DNA from: Bradyrhizobium semiaridum
GTDB lineage: Bacteria; Pseudomonadota; Alphaproteobacteria; Rhizobiales; Xanthobacteraceae
NCBI RefSeq assembly: GCF_020329505.1
Contig: NZ_JAGKJJ010000028.1
Span: 27,334-91,333 of the forward strand
Length of the DNA stretch: 64,000 nucleotides
Direction: 5' to 3'
A program made the position numbers and the translations under genes. This document shows positions 8,892 through 17,570 of the stretch, in pieces. Below the pieces are notes generated by a model, which was given only the letters and a program-made list of their open reading frames with translations, searched no databases and was not told the DNA's origin. Within the stretch, counting starts at the first letter, position 1, and every line of letters starts with the position of its first letter.

Positions 8892-9045
8892 AACTCTTAC
8901 CTCGCCCCGCTTGCGGGGAGAGGTCGGATTGCATCGCAGATGCAATCCAGGGTGAGGGGGTACAGGTCCCTCGAAGCACTTTGCTAGCGGAGAGAGCGCC
9001 TCACCCCGAGCCTCTCCCCGCAAGAGCGGGGCGAGGGAGAAGAGC
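8892..9045. repeat. Intergenic palindromic repeat (CTCGCCCCGC type)
   Basis: The left end CTTACCTCGCCCCGCTTGCG and the right end CAAGAGCGGGGCGAGG are inverted. Inner pairs GGTGAGGGGG and CCTCACCCCG also match, so the whole 154-base element can fold into one long hairpin. It lies between convergent nikR and the HMG-CoA lyase gene. A related but smaller palindrome is embedded in the start of hemW (34164-34199). Confidence 0.8.
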
Positions 9046-9066
9046 ACCATCCGCGGCAAGACTTTC

Positions 9067-9091
9067 CCGGATTGCGCTGCGCTTCATCCGG
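9067..9091. terminator. Short palindrome behind the HMG-CoA lyase gene
   Basis: CCGGATTGCGCTGCGCTTC followed by ATCCGG forms a short hairpin 12 bases beyond the lyase stop. It resembles a widespread alphaproteobacterial intergenic palindrome. There is no U-tract, so a Rho-independent role is uncertain. Confidence 0.4.
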
Positions 9092-9103
9092 ACTACACAG
9101 CGG

Positions 9104-10051
9104 TTACGCCGCCTTCGCCTTGATGCCGCGCGGCAGGCCGGCGCGGGCGAGGCCGCCATAGAGCGCCTCGTTCGGCATCTCGGCCTTGAGGATCGCGCGC
9201 ACCTCGACCAGACGGTCGAGATCGATCCCGGTCGGAAATCCCTTGCTCTCGCAGAGAAAGACAAGGTCCTCGAATACGACATTGCCGGTCGCGCCCGGCG
9301 CGAACGGACAGCCGCCGAGACCGCCGAGCGAGCCGTCGAGCACGCGGGCGCCCTCGTCGAGCGCGGCGGAAGCGTTCGCGATGCCCATGCCGCGGGTGTC
9401 GTGCAGGTGGACGCAGACCGGCTTGGAGCCGGCGATCTTCACTGCGCCGCGGGTCAGCTCGCCGACCTGCTTCGGCCCGGCATAGCCGACGGTGTCGGCG
9501 ATCGCGACCATGTCGACGCCGGCCTCGTACAGCTTCTCGGTGAGGCGCAGCACCTCCGCCGGATCAACGGCACCGACGATCGAGCAGCCTAGCGCCATCG
9601 AGATCGCGGCGTTGACCACCGGTCTGTGCGTGCTGGCGTCGCGCAGCTCGCAGAGCCGCTTGACGTTCTCGATCGCGGACTCGCGCGAACGGTTGGCATT
9701 GGCCTGGCTGTGTTCCTCGGTCGCCGACACCACCGTGGCAACCTCTCCGACGCCGGAGGCCAGCGCCTCATTGACGCCGCGCTCGTTCAGCGCCAGCGCG
9801 ATGCCGTGCGCGCCAGGCAAAGCGGCAACCGCCGCGACGACATCGCGGACATCGACGAATTGCGGAAAGGTTTTTGCGGGCAGGAACGAGCCGACCTCGA
9901 AATGCCGGACGCCGGCGGCGTATTCCTCGCGCACCCAGCGCTGCTTGGCTGATGTCGACGGGAACGTCTTCACCAGTTGCAGGCCGTCGCGCAAGCCGAC
10001 CTCGCGCAGGGTCACTTTGTCGTTGGGATAGATCTCATGGACGCGGGTCAT
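9104..10051 (-). CDS. Hydroxymethylglutaryl-CoA lyase family protein
   Basis: A 315-residue TIM-barrel enzyme of the HMG-CoA lyase/DRE-TIM family, which cleaves 3-hydroxy-3-methylglutaryl-CoA or a related citramalyl-type CoA ester to acetyl-CoA and a keto acid. Visible features are REVGLRDGLQ (Arg21/Asp22), the metal ligands HLHD at 215-218, and the signature GLGGCPFAPGATGNV with catalytic Cys248. The ATG at 10051, 7 bases beyond the preceding CoA-transferase stop, is preferred over the frame start at 10099, which would overlap it by 41 bases. It is translationally coupled to the CoA-transferase upstream, suggesting activation of an acid to its CoA ester followed by cleavage. Confidence 0.88.
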   Translation of the reverse strand: MTRVHEIYPNDKVTLREVGLRDGLQLVKTFPSTSAKQRWVREEYAAGVRHFEVGSFLPAKTFPQFVDVRDVVAAVAALPGAHGIALALNERGVNEALASGVGEVATVVSATEEHSQANANRSRESAIENVKRLCELRDASTHRPVVNAAISMALGCSIVGAVDPAEVLRLTEKLYEAGVDMVAIADTVGYAGPKQVGELTRGAVKIAGSKPVCVHLHDTRGMGIANASAALDEGARVLDGSLGGLGGCPFAPGATGNVVFEDLVFLCESKGFPTGIDLDRLVEVRAILKAEMPNEALYGGLARAGLPRGIKAKAA

Positions 10052-10058
10052 GACAGCC

Positions 10059-11246
10059 TCACGCAGCGTTGCCGGTTGATGAACGTTTCTGATGCTCAAG
10101 CTCGGCGCGGACAGCGTCGGTATCGGCGCCGAGCACCGGCACCGTCAATCCTTCGCCGATATGGCTGCCGTTCCATTCCACCGGCAGCGCCGGCACGCGG
10201 AACGGCTTGCCGTCGGCGTTGACATTGTTGACGAGGCCGCCGGGACGCAGCACATGCGGGTCCTGCAGCAGATCTTCGGGCCGGTTAATCGGCGAGAAGC
10301 AGATGTTGAGCGCATCCAGCCGCGCCGAGAGGTCCGCCACCTTCCATCCCTTGATGACCTCGGCGACGCGCGGAATGATCCGGTCGCGCGCCATGATGCG
10401 GTCGGTGGTGGTGCGCAGGGTCGGGTCGCCGGCGAATTCGTGCAGGCCGAACTCGCGGCAGAAGCTCTGCCAATGGCCTTCGGTGACGACGCCGATGAAG
10501 ATGCGATCGCCGCCCGCGGCGTCGAAGATGTCGTAGATCGGCCAGGCGTGCTCGCGCTCCGGCATCGAGCGCGGTTTGCGGCCGGTCATCTCGTATTCGA
10601 CCATGTGCTGAGCGACCAGGAACAGGCAGTTCTCGAACAGGCCGATCCGGATGTCGGCGCCATCGGGCTTGCCGCCACGCTTCTGATAGAGCGCGGCGAG
10701 GATCGAGATCACGCCGAACATGCCGCCCATGATGTCGTTGGCGGAGGAGCCGACACGCTGCGGCTTGTCGCGGGTGCCGGTCATCGTGGCAAGCCCGGAC
10801 ATCATCTGCACGACCTCGTCCAGCGCCGGGCGATGGTCGTAAGGGCCGGACAGAAAGCCCTTGAGGCCGGCGACGATCAGATGCGGATGTTTCCTGCGCA
10901 ACTCCTCGGCACCAAAACCCTGCTTGTCGAGCTGACCGTCGCGAAAATTCTCCACGAACACGTCGGCGCCGGCGAGCAACTGGTGCATCGTCTCGCGGTC
11001 TTCGGCCCTGGCGAAGTCGAGCACGACGCTGCGCTTGCCGCGGTTGAACAGCGGGAAGAATGAGACGCCCATGCCGCCGAGCGAGCGGGTCTTGTCGCCT
11101 GCGGGAGGCTCGACCTTGATCACCTCGGCGCCGAGTTGCGCGAGGATCATGCCGCAGGTCGGGCCCATCACCATGTGGGTCATCTCGATGACCCTGACGC
11201 CGTCCAGCGGCAGTCCGCTTCCCGTCATCGGTTGCTCCGTGCTCAT
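10059..11246 (-). CDS. CaiB/BaiF family (class III) CoA-transferase
   Basis: A 395-residue family III CoA-transferase that moves CoA between carboxylic acids through an aspartyl-anhydride intermediate. LDGVRVIEMTHMVMGPTCGM and QLGAEVIKVEPP at residues 14-48 form the CoA-binding start. The catalytic Asp is Asp171 in GSSANDIMGGMFG. ADVFVENFRDGQLDKQGFG near residue 95 is typical. It is first in a two-gene unit with the HMG-CoA lyase gene and divergent from a LysR regulator at 11399. The acyl group is unknown; methylmalate, citramalate, itaconate or hydroxymethylglutarate would fit the lyase partner. Confidence 0.88.
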   Translation of the reverse strand: MSTEQPMTGSGLPLDGVRVIEMTHMVMGPTCGMILAQLGAEVIKVEPPAGDKTRSLGGMGVSFFPLFNRGKRSVVLDFARAEDRETMHQLLAGADVFVENFRDGQLDKQGFGAEELRRKHPHLIVAGLKGFLSGPYDHRPALDEVVQMMSGLATMTGTRDKPQRVGSSANDIMGGMFGVISILAALYQKRGGKPDGADIRIGLFENCLFLVAQHMVEYEMTGRKPRSMPEREHAWPIYDIFDAAGGDRIFIGVVTEGHWQSFCREFGLHEFAGDPTLRTTTDRIMARDRIIPRVAEVIKGWKVADLSARLDALNICFSPINRPEDLLQDPHVLRPGGLVNNVNADGKPFRVPALPVEWNGSHIGEGLTVPVLGADTDAVRAELEHQKRSSTGNAA

Positions 11247-11261
11247 TGCGCTCTTGTTTTG

Positions 11262-11309
11262 GCGCGTTTTCCTGACCCGAACCGGTGCCGCTTCGCGCGA
11301 AAACGCTTT
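11262..11309. repeat. Palindromic repeat in a divergent promoter region
   Basis: CGCGTTTTCCTGACCCGAAC and GCGCGAAAACGCTTTG form an imperfect inverted pair (CGTTTTC against GAAAACG) around a CCGGTG centre. The form resembles a common Bradyrhizobium intergenic element. It lies 16 bases before the CoA-transferase ATG and between the two divergent transcription units, so it is within the 5' region of the CoA-transferase/lyase unit. Confidence 0.6.
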
Positions 11310-11360
11310 GGTACCCCGGTAGGCTAGGCTTCCGTACGCTATCTGAAAAATATAATCTGT

Positions 11361-11375
11361 CGAATAATGTATTCG
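11361..11375. promoter_or_regulatory. Perfect palindrome, candidate LysR-type operator
   Basis: CGAATA-ATG-TATTCG is a perfect 6+3+6 inverted repeat in an AT-rich stretch 24 bases before the LysR gene ATG at 11399. Position and symmetry fit an autoregulatory LysR-type site in the divergent promoter. No footprint evidence exists here, and the site does not contain a strict T-N11-A. Confidence 0.5.
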
Positions 11376-11398
11376 TGGTTCTAGAACGCTGGAATTTG

Positions 11399-12325
11399 AT
11401 GGATTCGCGCCAGCTTCGCTATTTCATCGCGGTCTACGAGCAGCGCAACCTGTCGCGGGCGGCGGACCAGGCCAATGTCGCGCAGTCGGCGCTGAGCCAC
11501 CACATCGCCAACCTCGAGGCGGAATTCGCAACGCCGCTGTTCGAACGCAAGCCGCGCGGCATGGAACCGACCGCGGCGGGCGAGCGGCTCTATGAGCACG
11601 CCCGCATCATCCTGCGCGCGATGGCAGCGGCCGAGCGCGAGATCAAGGAGGGCGGCAGCGTCGTCGCCGGCGATATCTCGATCGGCATGGCCAATTCCGG
11701 GATGAAGGCGATCGGCGTGCCGCTGATGCGGACCGTGCTGACGAAATATCCCAATGTGAAATTGTCCCTGACCGAGAGCCTGTCGGGCGCGACGCTGCTG
11801 CATCTGATGCGATCCGAGATCGACCTCGCGCTGGTCTACAATCCGCCGGCGGAAAAGGACTTGATCGCCGAGCCGGTGCTGGAAGAGCAGATGTTCTGCG
11901 TCGGCACCGGGAAGCTGATCGGCAAGGGCGCAGCGCCGATCAGCTTCGAGGAGGTGACACGGCTGCCGCTGATCCTCTTGCTCTACGGATTGTCGTCGCG
12001 CGCGCTGCTCGACGATCCGGTGCTGCTGAAGCGGCTGGAAGCGAACGCGATCATGCGCCTCAACTCGATCACCGGCATGATCGGCGCGCTGACCGACGGG
12101 CTCGGCTGCACGATCGCGACCAATCTGTTCGTAAAGGAACAGTTGAAGGCAAAGACGCTGATCGCCCGCGAGGTGATCGATCCAAGACTGACCCGCACGC
12201 TCTATCTCTGCCGGCTGCGCAACCGGCCTATGACCTATGTTATGGAGGAGATGTGCCGATTGATCCGCGCGCTGGTCGCCGAGCAGGTCGGCCGCGGCTT
12301 CTGGCAGGCGAGCCTTTTGATCTGA
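11399..12325 (+). CDS. LysR family transcriptional regulator
   Basis: A 308-residue LysR-type regulator. The N-terminal winged helix-turn-helix is clear: LRYFIAVYEQRNLSRAADQA then QSALSHHIANLEAEFATPLF within residues 5-45. The effector domain follows (VAGDISIGMANSGMKAIGVP and onward, residues ~95-290). The nearest family style is NAC/CynR-like. ATG 11399 starts exactly at MDSRQLRYF. It is divergent from the CoA-transferase/HMG-CoA lyase unit and directly upstream of an MFS gene, so it probably controls one or both in response to their substrate. Confidence 0.92.
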   Translation: MDSRQLRYFIAVYEQRNLSRAADQANVAQSALSHHIANLEAEFATPLFERKPRGMEPTAAGERLYEHARIILRAMAAAEREIKEGGSVVAGDISIGMANSGMKAIGVPLMRTVLTKYPNVKLSLTESLSGATLLHLMRSEIDLALVYNPPAEKDLIAEPVLEEQMFCVGTGKLIGKGAAPISFEEVTRLPLILLLYGLSSRALLDDPVLLKRLEANAIMRLNSITGMIGALTDGLGCTIATNLFVKEQLKAKTLIAREVIDPRLTRTLYLCRLRNRPMTYVMEEMCRLIRALVAEQVGRGFWQASLLI

Positions 12326-12447
12326 TATCAAAAATCTCGAACGATCCCTTCGATATGTTCGTCTGGATTTCTGCCTCCCCTGCGCCGAACATCGCGGACC
12401 GGCACGCCTTCCCAAGAAAGGCGACCACCATCCGGGGAGGACCATCC

Positions 12448-13863
12448 ATGAGCGCCGTCGAACTCGGCTCGGCTGCCGATCTTGCCAGCACGACCTGCGG
12501 CCCCGACGAGATTTCGCGGCGGCTGGAGACGCTGCCGACCTCCGCCTACGTGTGGCGCCTCGTGATCCTGCTCTCGCTCGGCGGCTGCTTCGAGATCTAC
12601 GATCTGTTCTTCACCGGCTACATCGCGCCGGGCCTCGCCCGCAGCGGGCTGATGACCACGACGACGCAGGCGTTCTTTGGCTTCTCCGGTATCGGCGCCT
12701 TCGTCGCCGCCACCTTCGCCGGCCTGTTCGTCGGCACCTTCTTCCTCGGCTTCCTCGCCGACCGTTTCGGCCGCAAAGCGATCTTCACCTACTCGTTGCT
12801 GTTCTACACCGCGGCATCGGTGATCATGGCGTGCCAGACCACGCCGGGCGGCCTCTTGCTGTGGCGCTTCATCGCCGGGATCGGGATCGGCATCGAGGTC
12901 GTCACCATCGACGCCTACATCACCGAACTGGTGCCGAGTCGAATCCGCGGCCGCGCCTTTGCGATCAACCAGGCGGTGATGCTGTCGGCGGTGCCGATCG
13001 TGGCGGCGCTGTCGTGGTGGCTGGTGCCGCTGTCGCCCTACGGCATCGACGGCTGGCGCTGGGTGGTGCTGATCGGCGCCGCCGCCAGCATGGTGATCTG
13101 GGTGCTGCGGCTCTACGTGCCGGAAAGCCCGCTCTGGTTGGCCCGCCACGGCCGCGACCGCGAAGCCGACCAGATCATGCGAACGCTCGAAGCCGCCGCG
13201 GGCACGGCTGCCGCGCAGCCGTCAGCCAAGCTTGCGATCGCGCCGGCGCGGGCACCGGTGACAGTGTCCGGCTACGCCGATCTGTTCCGGCCGCCGTATG
13301 CCTCGCTCGTTGTGCTGTTCATGATCTTCAATCTCTGCCAGGCGTTCGGCGTCTACGGCTTCGCCAACTGGGTTCCGGCGCTGCTGGTCGAAAAGGGGAT
13401 CAACGTTACCAAGAGCCTGCAATATTCCTTCATCATCGCCTTCGCCTATCCGCTGGCACCGCTGTTGGCCTCGACCTTCGCCGATCGCTTCGAGCGCAAA
13501 TGGATCATCTGCGGCGCCGCCGCGGCGATTGCCGTGTTCGGAATAGGGTTCTCGCAGTTCACGGCGCCGGCGCTGCTGATCGCGAGCGGCGTGCTGGTGA
13601 CCGGCGCCAACATGACGCTATCCTACGCCTATCACGCCTACCAGACCGAGGTGTTCCCGACCGCGATCCGCGCCCGCGCGGCCGGCCTCGTCTATTCGAT
13701 GAGCCGGCTCAGCGCGACGTTCTCCGGATTCATCGTGGCGTTCATGCTGAAGGAAGCCGGCGTCGGCGGCGTGTTCGGCCTGATCACCGCGGCGATGGTG
13801 ATCGTGATCGTCGCCATCGGCGTCTGGGGCCCCGCCGTCCGCGGCAAGCCGCTTGACGCTTAG
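12448..13863 (+). CDS. MFS transporter, metabolite:H+ symporter type
   Basis: A 471-residue major facilitator protein with about 12 membrane segments. It carries the loop 2-3 motif GFLADRFGRKAIFTYSLL near residue 110 and the sugar/aromatic-acid transporter motif VPSRIRGRAFAINQ near residue 165. A long central loop (residues ~235-270) separates the halves. The nearest family types are MFS acid symporters and NiaP-like carriers. ATG 12448 is chosen because GGGGAGGA precedes it; the frame runs open further upstream. It lies 122 bases behind the LysR gene on the same strand. Together with the divergent CoA-transferase and lyase it suggests uptake and breakdown of a carboxylic acid. Confidence 0.88.
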   Translation: MSAVELGSAADLASTTCGPDEISRRLETLPTSAYVWRLVILLSLGGCFEIYDLFFTGYIAPGLARSGLMTTTTQAFFGFSGIGAFVAATFAGLFVGTFFLGFLADRFGRKAIFTYSLLFYTAASVIMACQTTPGGLLLWRFIAGIGIGIEVVTIDAYITELVPSRIRGRAFAINQAVMLSAVPIVAALSWWLVPLSPYGIDGWRWVVLIGAAASMVIWVLRLYVPESPLWLARHGRDREADQIMRTLEAAAGTAAAQPSAKLAIAPARAPVTVSGYADLFRPPYASLVVLFMIFNLCQAFGVYGFANWVPALLVEKGINVTKSLQYSFIIAFAYPLAPLLASTFADRFERKWIICGAAAAIAVFGIGFSQFTAPALLIASGVLVTGANMTLSYAYHAYQTEVFPTAIRARAAGLVYSMSRLSATFSGFIVAFMLKEAGVGGVFGLITAAMVIVIVAIGVWGPAVRGKPLDA

Positions 13864-13960
13864 GGTCCTTCTCTGGTCGGCCCGCGACGAAAGCGGCCCT
13901 TGCCGAAGCCATATTGGGTATCTACCTCTCGCGAGGACTTTTCGTAGAGGTAACCCGGTC

Positions 13961-14713
13961 ATGTTGGACGCCGCCGTCAAGGCGCTATCGCAAATCCTGT
14001 CGCCGCCGCTGCGCTCGATCCTGTGGCGCTCGATCGGGCTTGCGCTGGTGCTGATCTCCGTGCTGGCGATCGGCCTGCAGCGGCTGCTGAGCTGGTTTGC
14101 CGACTATGGCGAGCTCTGGGCCGAGGGCATGCTCGGCCCCAACTTCCATTCCACGCTTCATGTCTTGTCGTGGATCATCTCTATCGCCGCCGGCCTTGGC
14201 GTCGTACTCGGCGGCATCTTCTTGATGCCCGCGGTCACCTCGCTGATCGCGAGCCTGTTCGTCGACGACGTCGCCGACCATGTCGAGCGCGAGCACTATC
14301 CGGCCGAGCAGCCCGGCACCGCGCTGCCGGTCACGATCGCGACGATCGAAGGCATCAAGACGGCGCTGCTGACCATCCTGGTCTACCTGGTTGCCCTGCC
14401 CTTCGTGCTGTTCGCGGGCGCCGGCTTCATCGTTTTCTTCCTCGCCACCGCGTGGCTGCTCGGGCGCGAATATTTCGAACTCGCGGCGATGCGCTTCCGC
14501 TCGCCGGCGGACGCCAAGGCGATGCGCAAGGAGCATGCGGGGACCGTGTTCACCGCGGGGCTGTTCATTGCGGCGTTCGTCTCGATCCCGGTCGTCAACC
14601 TGGCGACGCCGGTGTTCGGAATGGCCTTCATGGTCCACATGCACAAGCGGCTGTCCGGCCCGCGGCCGGAGCTGATCGAACCGGGGCGCCGTCAGGAAAT
14701 CTCGGCGCGGTAG
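13961..14713 (+). CDS. CysZ/EI24-like integral membrane protein
   Basis: A 250-residue membrane protein of the CysZ/EI24 family, often labelled sulfate transporter family protein. Four to six hydrophobic segments are visible: IGLALVLISVLAIGL near residue 25, VLSWIISIAAGLGVVLGG near 75, and two stretches around residues 145-170 and 205-225. CysZ proteins support sulfate uptake for cysteine synthesis, but distant members are uncharacterised. ATG 13961 follows AGAGGTAACCC. It is convergent with the EmrB gene, with a half REP element between. Confidence 0.75.
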   Translation: MLDAAVKALSQILSPPLRSILWRSIGLALVLISVLAIGLQRLLSWFADYGELWAEGMLGPNFHSTLHVLSWIISIAAGLGVVLGGIFLMPAVTSLIASLFVDDVADHVEREHYPAEQPGTALPVTIATIEGIKTALLTILVYLVALPFVLFAGAGFIVFFLATAWLLGREYFELAAMRFRSPADAKAMRKEHAGTVFTAGLFIAAFVSIPVVNLATPVFGMAFMVHMHKRLSGPRPELIEPGRRQEISAR

Positions 14714-14741
14714 CTTCGCACTTTTCCGGATCATGCTTTAG
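14713..14741. repeat. Dispersed REP-like element, copy B (half form)
   Basis: CTTCGCACTTTTCCGG then ATCATGCTTTAG matches the right half of the other REP-like copies. It lies exactly between the TAG of the CysZ-like gene (14711-14713) and the coding end of the EmrB-like gene, and its terminal TTTAG contains the TAA stop of the latter (14740 to 14738 on the minus strand). Confidence 0.8.
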
Positions 14742-16366
14742 GTTGCGGCGGCATCGCGCTTGCGCAGCAGGGTCTTCGCGAAGCCAAACGGCACGGGCGA
14801 CAGCGGCCCCTGCGGCGCGCGCTTGATCAACGCGACCAGAAACAGCGCCAGCACCGCGATCCAGAAGCAGAGCCAGAACCCGTCGATGTAAGCGAGCGTG
14901 TTGGCCTCTCGCTGCACGCGAGCGGCCAGCATCCCGACGGCCCGGCCCATCGCCGCTCCCATGCCGTGGCCGGAAAAACCTTCCGCCATCTGTTTCAGCA
15001 GGCGCACGACATCGACGTCACCGCTCTGGACATGCTGGCCGAGATAGTTGGAATGGATCTGCTCGCGGACCCGCAGCCAGGTGCCCATCAGCGCGACGCC
15101 GATCTCGGCGCCGCCAAGCCGCATGATCTGGATGTAGGCCGCGAATGCCGTCGAGCGCGACGGATCGGAATTGGACAGCGCCATGATGATGATCGGCAGC
15201 AGCGTGAGCGCCTGTCCGACCGACATCAGCAGCACCATGCCGATGAAATCCTCCCGCACCCAGACCTGGGTCAGCTGCGTGCCCCAGAGATTGGCGGCGG
15301 CGAAGGCCGAGAAGCCGAGCACGACGACAATGCGCGGATCGAGATGGCGGAGCAGAAAGATCGACAGCGGCACCAGCACGAGCATCGGCATTGCGCCGTA
15401 GGTGAAGAGCAGCACGCCGGACTGCTCCGGCCGCAGCGCCGCGACAGTACCGAGGAAGTTCGGCACCAGCGAGGAGTTCGAGAGGCTGGTCAGCGTGTAG
15501 AGCAGGATGACGACCAGCGCGAGCCCGATATTGCGCGAGAACAGCACGTTGAAATGCGCCCAGGGCCGGCGCACCAGGGTCTCGTTGATCATGAAGCCGG
15601 CGAACAGCACCCCGCCCCCGATCAGCAGCGCCATCACGGTGCCTGATTCCAGCCAGTCCAGCCGGTTGCCCTGGTCGAGGCCGGCATAGATCATCGACAC
15701 GCCGGCGCCGAGCAGCAGCATGCCACCCCAGTCGGCATGGCGCAGCAGGTCGCGATTGACAGGCTCGTTCGGCGTGCCGAGATAGACCATCAGGCCCATC
15801 AGCGGCGCGATCACCGCGCCCTGCCAATACAGCCAGTGCCAGCCGAGATGCTCGACATAGAAGCCGACCAGCGAGCTCGAGGAGTCCAGCGCGAAGCCGA
15901 CGCGGATCGAGTAGATCGAGATCGCCGGCAACCACCAGCGGATCGGCAGATTGCGCAGAATGATCATCAGCGTCGCCGGCACGAAGGTGCCGAGCAGCAT
16001 GCCGTGCGCGATGCTGAGCGCGATCAGCGTTGTGTAATCGCGCACGAACGGGATGGTGAGTGAAACCACCGCGTAGACGAGACTCGGAATCCCGAGCACG
16101 CGCCGCAGACCGAACACGGTGGCGAGCCAGGCCACCGCGGGTGCGATGAAGATCTGCGAGCCGATCGCTGCGGTCGACAGCCAGGCGCCCTCGTCAAAAC
16201 CGAGCCCGAACGCGCCGCGCAGATCTGGCAGGCCGACCGTGGTCAGGCGGCTGTCGAAATTCGCCAGGAAGGCCCCGAGCAGGACGGCGACGACCGCGAA
16301 CAGCGGATATCGCGCGACGCCGCCCTGCGAGATCGGGCCGCTGTTGCGGTCGTCACTTTCCGCCAT
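14738..16366 (-). CDS. DHA2-family multidrug efflux MFS transporter (EmrB-like)
   Basis: A 542-residue protein with about 14 membrane segments, the inner-membrane pump of an EmrAB-type tripartite exporter driven by the proton gradient. FLANFDSRLTTVGLPDLRG near residue 35 corresponds to the conserved first-helix motif of DHA2 pumps. ATG 16366 begins MAESDDRNSG and overlaps the emrA-like stop by 14 bases, so the pair is translationally coupled. The frame is open further upstream inside emrA but without relevance. The stop codon falls in a REP-like half element. Substrates are unknown. Confidence 0.9.
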   Translation of the reverse strand: MAESDDRNSGPISQGGVARYPLFAVVAVLLGAFLANFDSRLTTVGLPDLRGAFGLGFDEGAWLSTAAIGSQIFIAPAVAWLATVFGLRRVLGIPSLVYAVVSLTIPFVRDYTTLIALSIAHGMLLGTFVPATLMIILRNLPIRWWLPAISIYSIRVGFALDSSSSLVGFYVEHLGWHWLYWQGAVIAPLMGLMVYLGTPNEPVNRDLLRHADWGGMLLLGAGVSMIYAGLDQGNRLDWLESGTVMALLIGGGVLFAGFMINETLVRRPWAHFNVLFSRNIGLALVVILLYTLTSLSNSSLVPNFLGTVAALRPEQSGVLLFTYGAMPMLVLVPLSIFLLRHLDPRIVVVLGFSAFAAANLWGTQLTQVWVREDFIGMVLLMSVGQALTLLPIIIMALSNSDPSRSTAFAAYIQIMRLGGAEIGVALMGTWLRVREQIHSNYLGQHVQSGDVDVVRLLKQMAEGFSGHGMGAAMGRAVGMLAARVQREANTLAYIDGFWLCFWIAVLALFLVALIKRAPQGPLSPVPFGFAKTLLRKRDAAAT

Positions 16367-17504
16367 TGGCGACCGCCTCGCCGGTGTTGATCCGCGTGAC
16401 GACCGACATGCCCGGCAGCAGGCGCTCGAGCAACGGCTGGTTCTTGTCGAACTGGATGCGCACCGGGATGCGCTGCACCACCTTGGTGAAATTGCCGGTG
16501 GCATTGTCGGGCGGCAGCAGCGCGAATTGCGAGCCGCTCGCCGGTGCAATGCGCTCGACGACGCCGCGCAGCTTCTGCCCGGAGAATGTATCCACCGTTA
16601 CCTCGACCGGCTGACCCGGCTTGACGTTGGTCAGCTGGGTTTCCTTGTAATTGGCGATCACATAGACGTTCGGCAGCGGTACGACGTTGACCAGATTGGT
16701 GCCGATATTGACGTAGTCGCCCGGCTGCACCTGCCGCTCGCCGGTGACGCCGTCAAACGGCGCGACGATCCTGGTGTAGCCGAGCTTGAGCTTGGCCTGC
16801 GCGAGCTGCGCCTTGGCGCCGTCGAGATCGGCGGCGCGCTGCTTCTTGGTGCCTTGCAGGACGTCGAGCTGGTGGCGTTGCGCGGCGACCACCGCACGGC
16901 TGGCGCGCACGTCGGCTTGCGCCTTGGCGAAAGCCGCGGTCGCCTGCTCGAGCCGCTGCCGCGTGCCGGCCTCGGTTTGCGACAACGACTGCTGGCGCTC
17001 TTCTTCCTGGCGGGCCAGGGTCTCCTGCGCCTCCGCCGATAGCCGCGAGGCTTCGGCCTGCGCGATGGTCGCGTACTGCAGCTCGACCTGGTTGTTGAGA
17101 TTCTCGAGCACTGCCTGCGCGCCGACGACACCGGCCTCGGCCTGCGCGACCTGCGCCTGATAGTCGGCAGGATCGATCTGCACCAGGAGATCGCCGGCCT
17201 TGACGCGCTGGAAATCCGACACCGCAACGGTGAGCACCTCGCCGGACACGCGGCTCGCAAGCTGGGTCAACTCCGCCCGCACATAGGCATCATCGGTGGT
17301 CTGGATCGTCGAGCCGCCGACCCAGGCGTTCCAACGCGTGGTCGCGACCGCGATGAACACGAGCGCTGCGAGAACTGCGAAAAGCGGGATCGCGAAACGG
17401 CCCCAGAAGCCGCTTGCCTCGGGTTGCGGCTGAGCCGGCGCTGCCGCTGGAGCAGGAGCCGCCGGGCTGGCGGCTGGCGGACTGCTTTGAACCTGCTCTG
17501 TCAC
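16353..17504 (-). CDS. HlyD/EmrA family periplasmic adaptor protein
   Basis: A 383-residue membrane-fusion protein linking the inner-membrane pump to an outer-membrane channel. A Pro/Ala-rich cytoplasmic tail is followed by one membrane anchor (FAIPLFAVLAALVFIAVATT, residues ~40-60). Then come the first lipoyl half (TTDDAYVRAELTQLASRVSG), a long coiled-coil hairpin rich in Gln and Ala (residues ~105-215), the second lipoyl half and a beta-barrel region (GYTRIVAPFDGVTGERQVQP). GTG 17504 is preferred over ATG 17525 because GGGAG lies 6 bases before it. It is the first gene of the unit with the EmrB-like pump. Confidence 0.9.
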   Translation of the reverse strand: MTEQVQSSPPAASPAAPAPAAAPAQPQPEASGFWGRFAIPLFAVLAALVFIAVATTRWNAWVGGSTIQTTDDAYVRAELTQLASRVSGEVLTVAVSDFQRVKAGDLLVQIDPADYQAQVAQAEAGVVGAQAVLENLNNQVELQYATIAQAEASRLSAEAQETLARQEEERQQSLSQTEAGTRQRLEQATAAFAKAQADVRASRAVVAAQRHQLDVLQGTKKQRAADLDGAKAQLAQAKLKLGYTRIVAPFDGVTGERQVQPGDYVNIGTNLVNVVPLPNVYVIANYKETQLTNVKPGQPVEVTVDTFSGQKLRGVVERIAPASGSQFALLPPDNATGNFTKVVQRIPVRIQFDKNQPLLERLLPGMSVVTRINTGEAVANGGK

Positions 17505-17570
17505 AACAAACTCCCTCGACCACACTCGGAATGCCGGGCGAGGCTACCGGCACATGACGACGATCATGCC

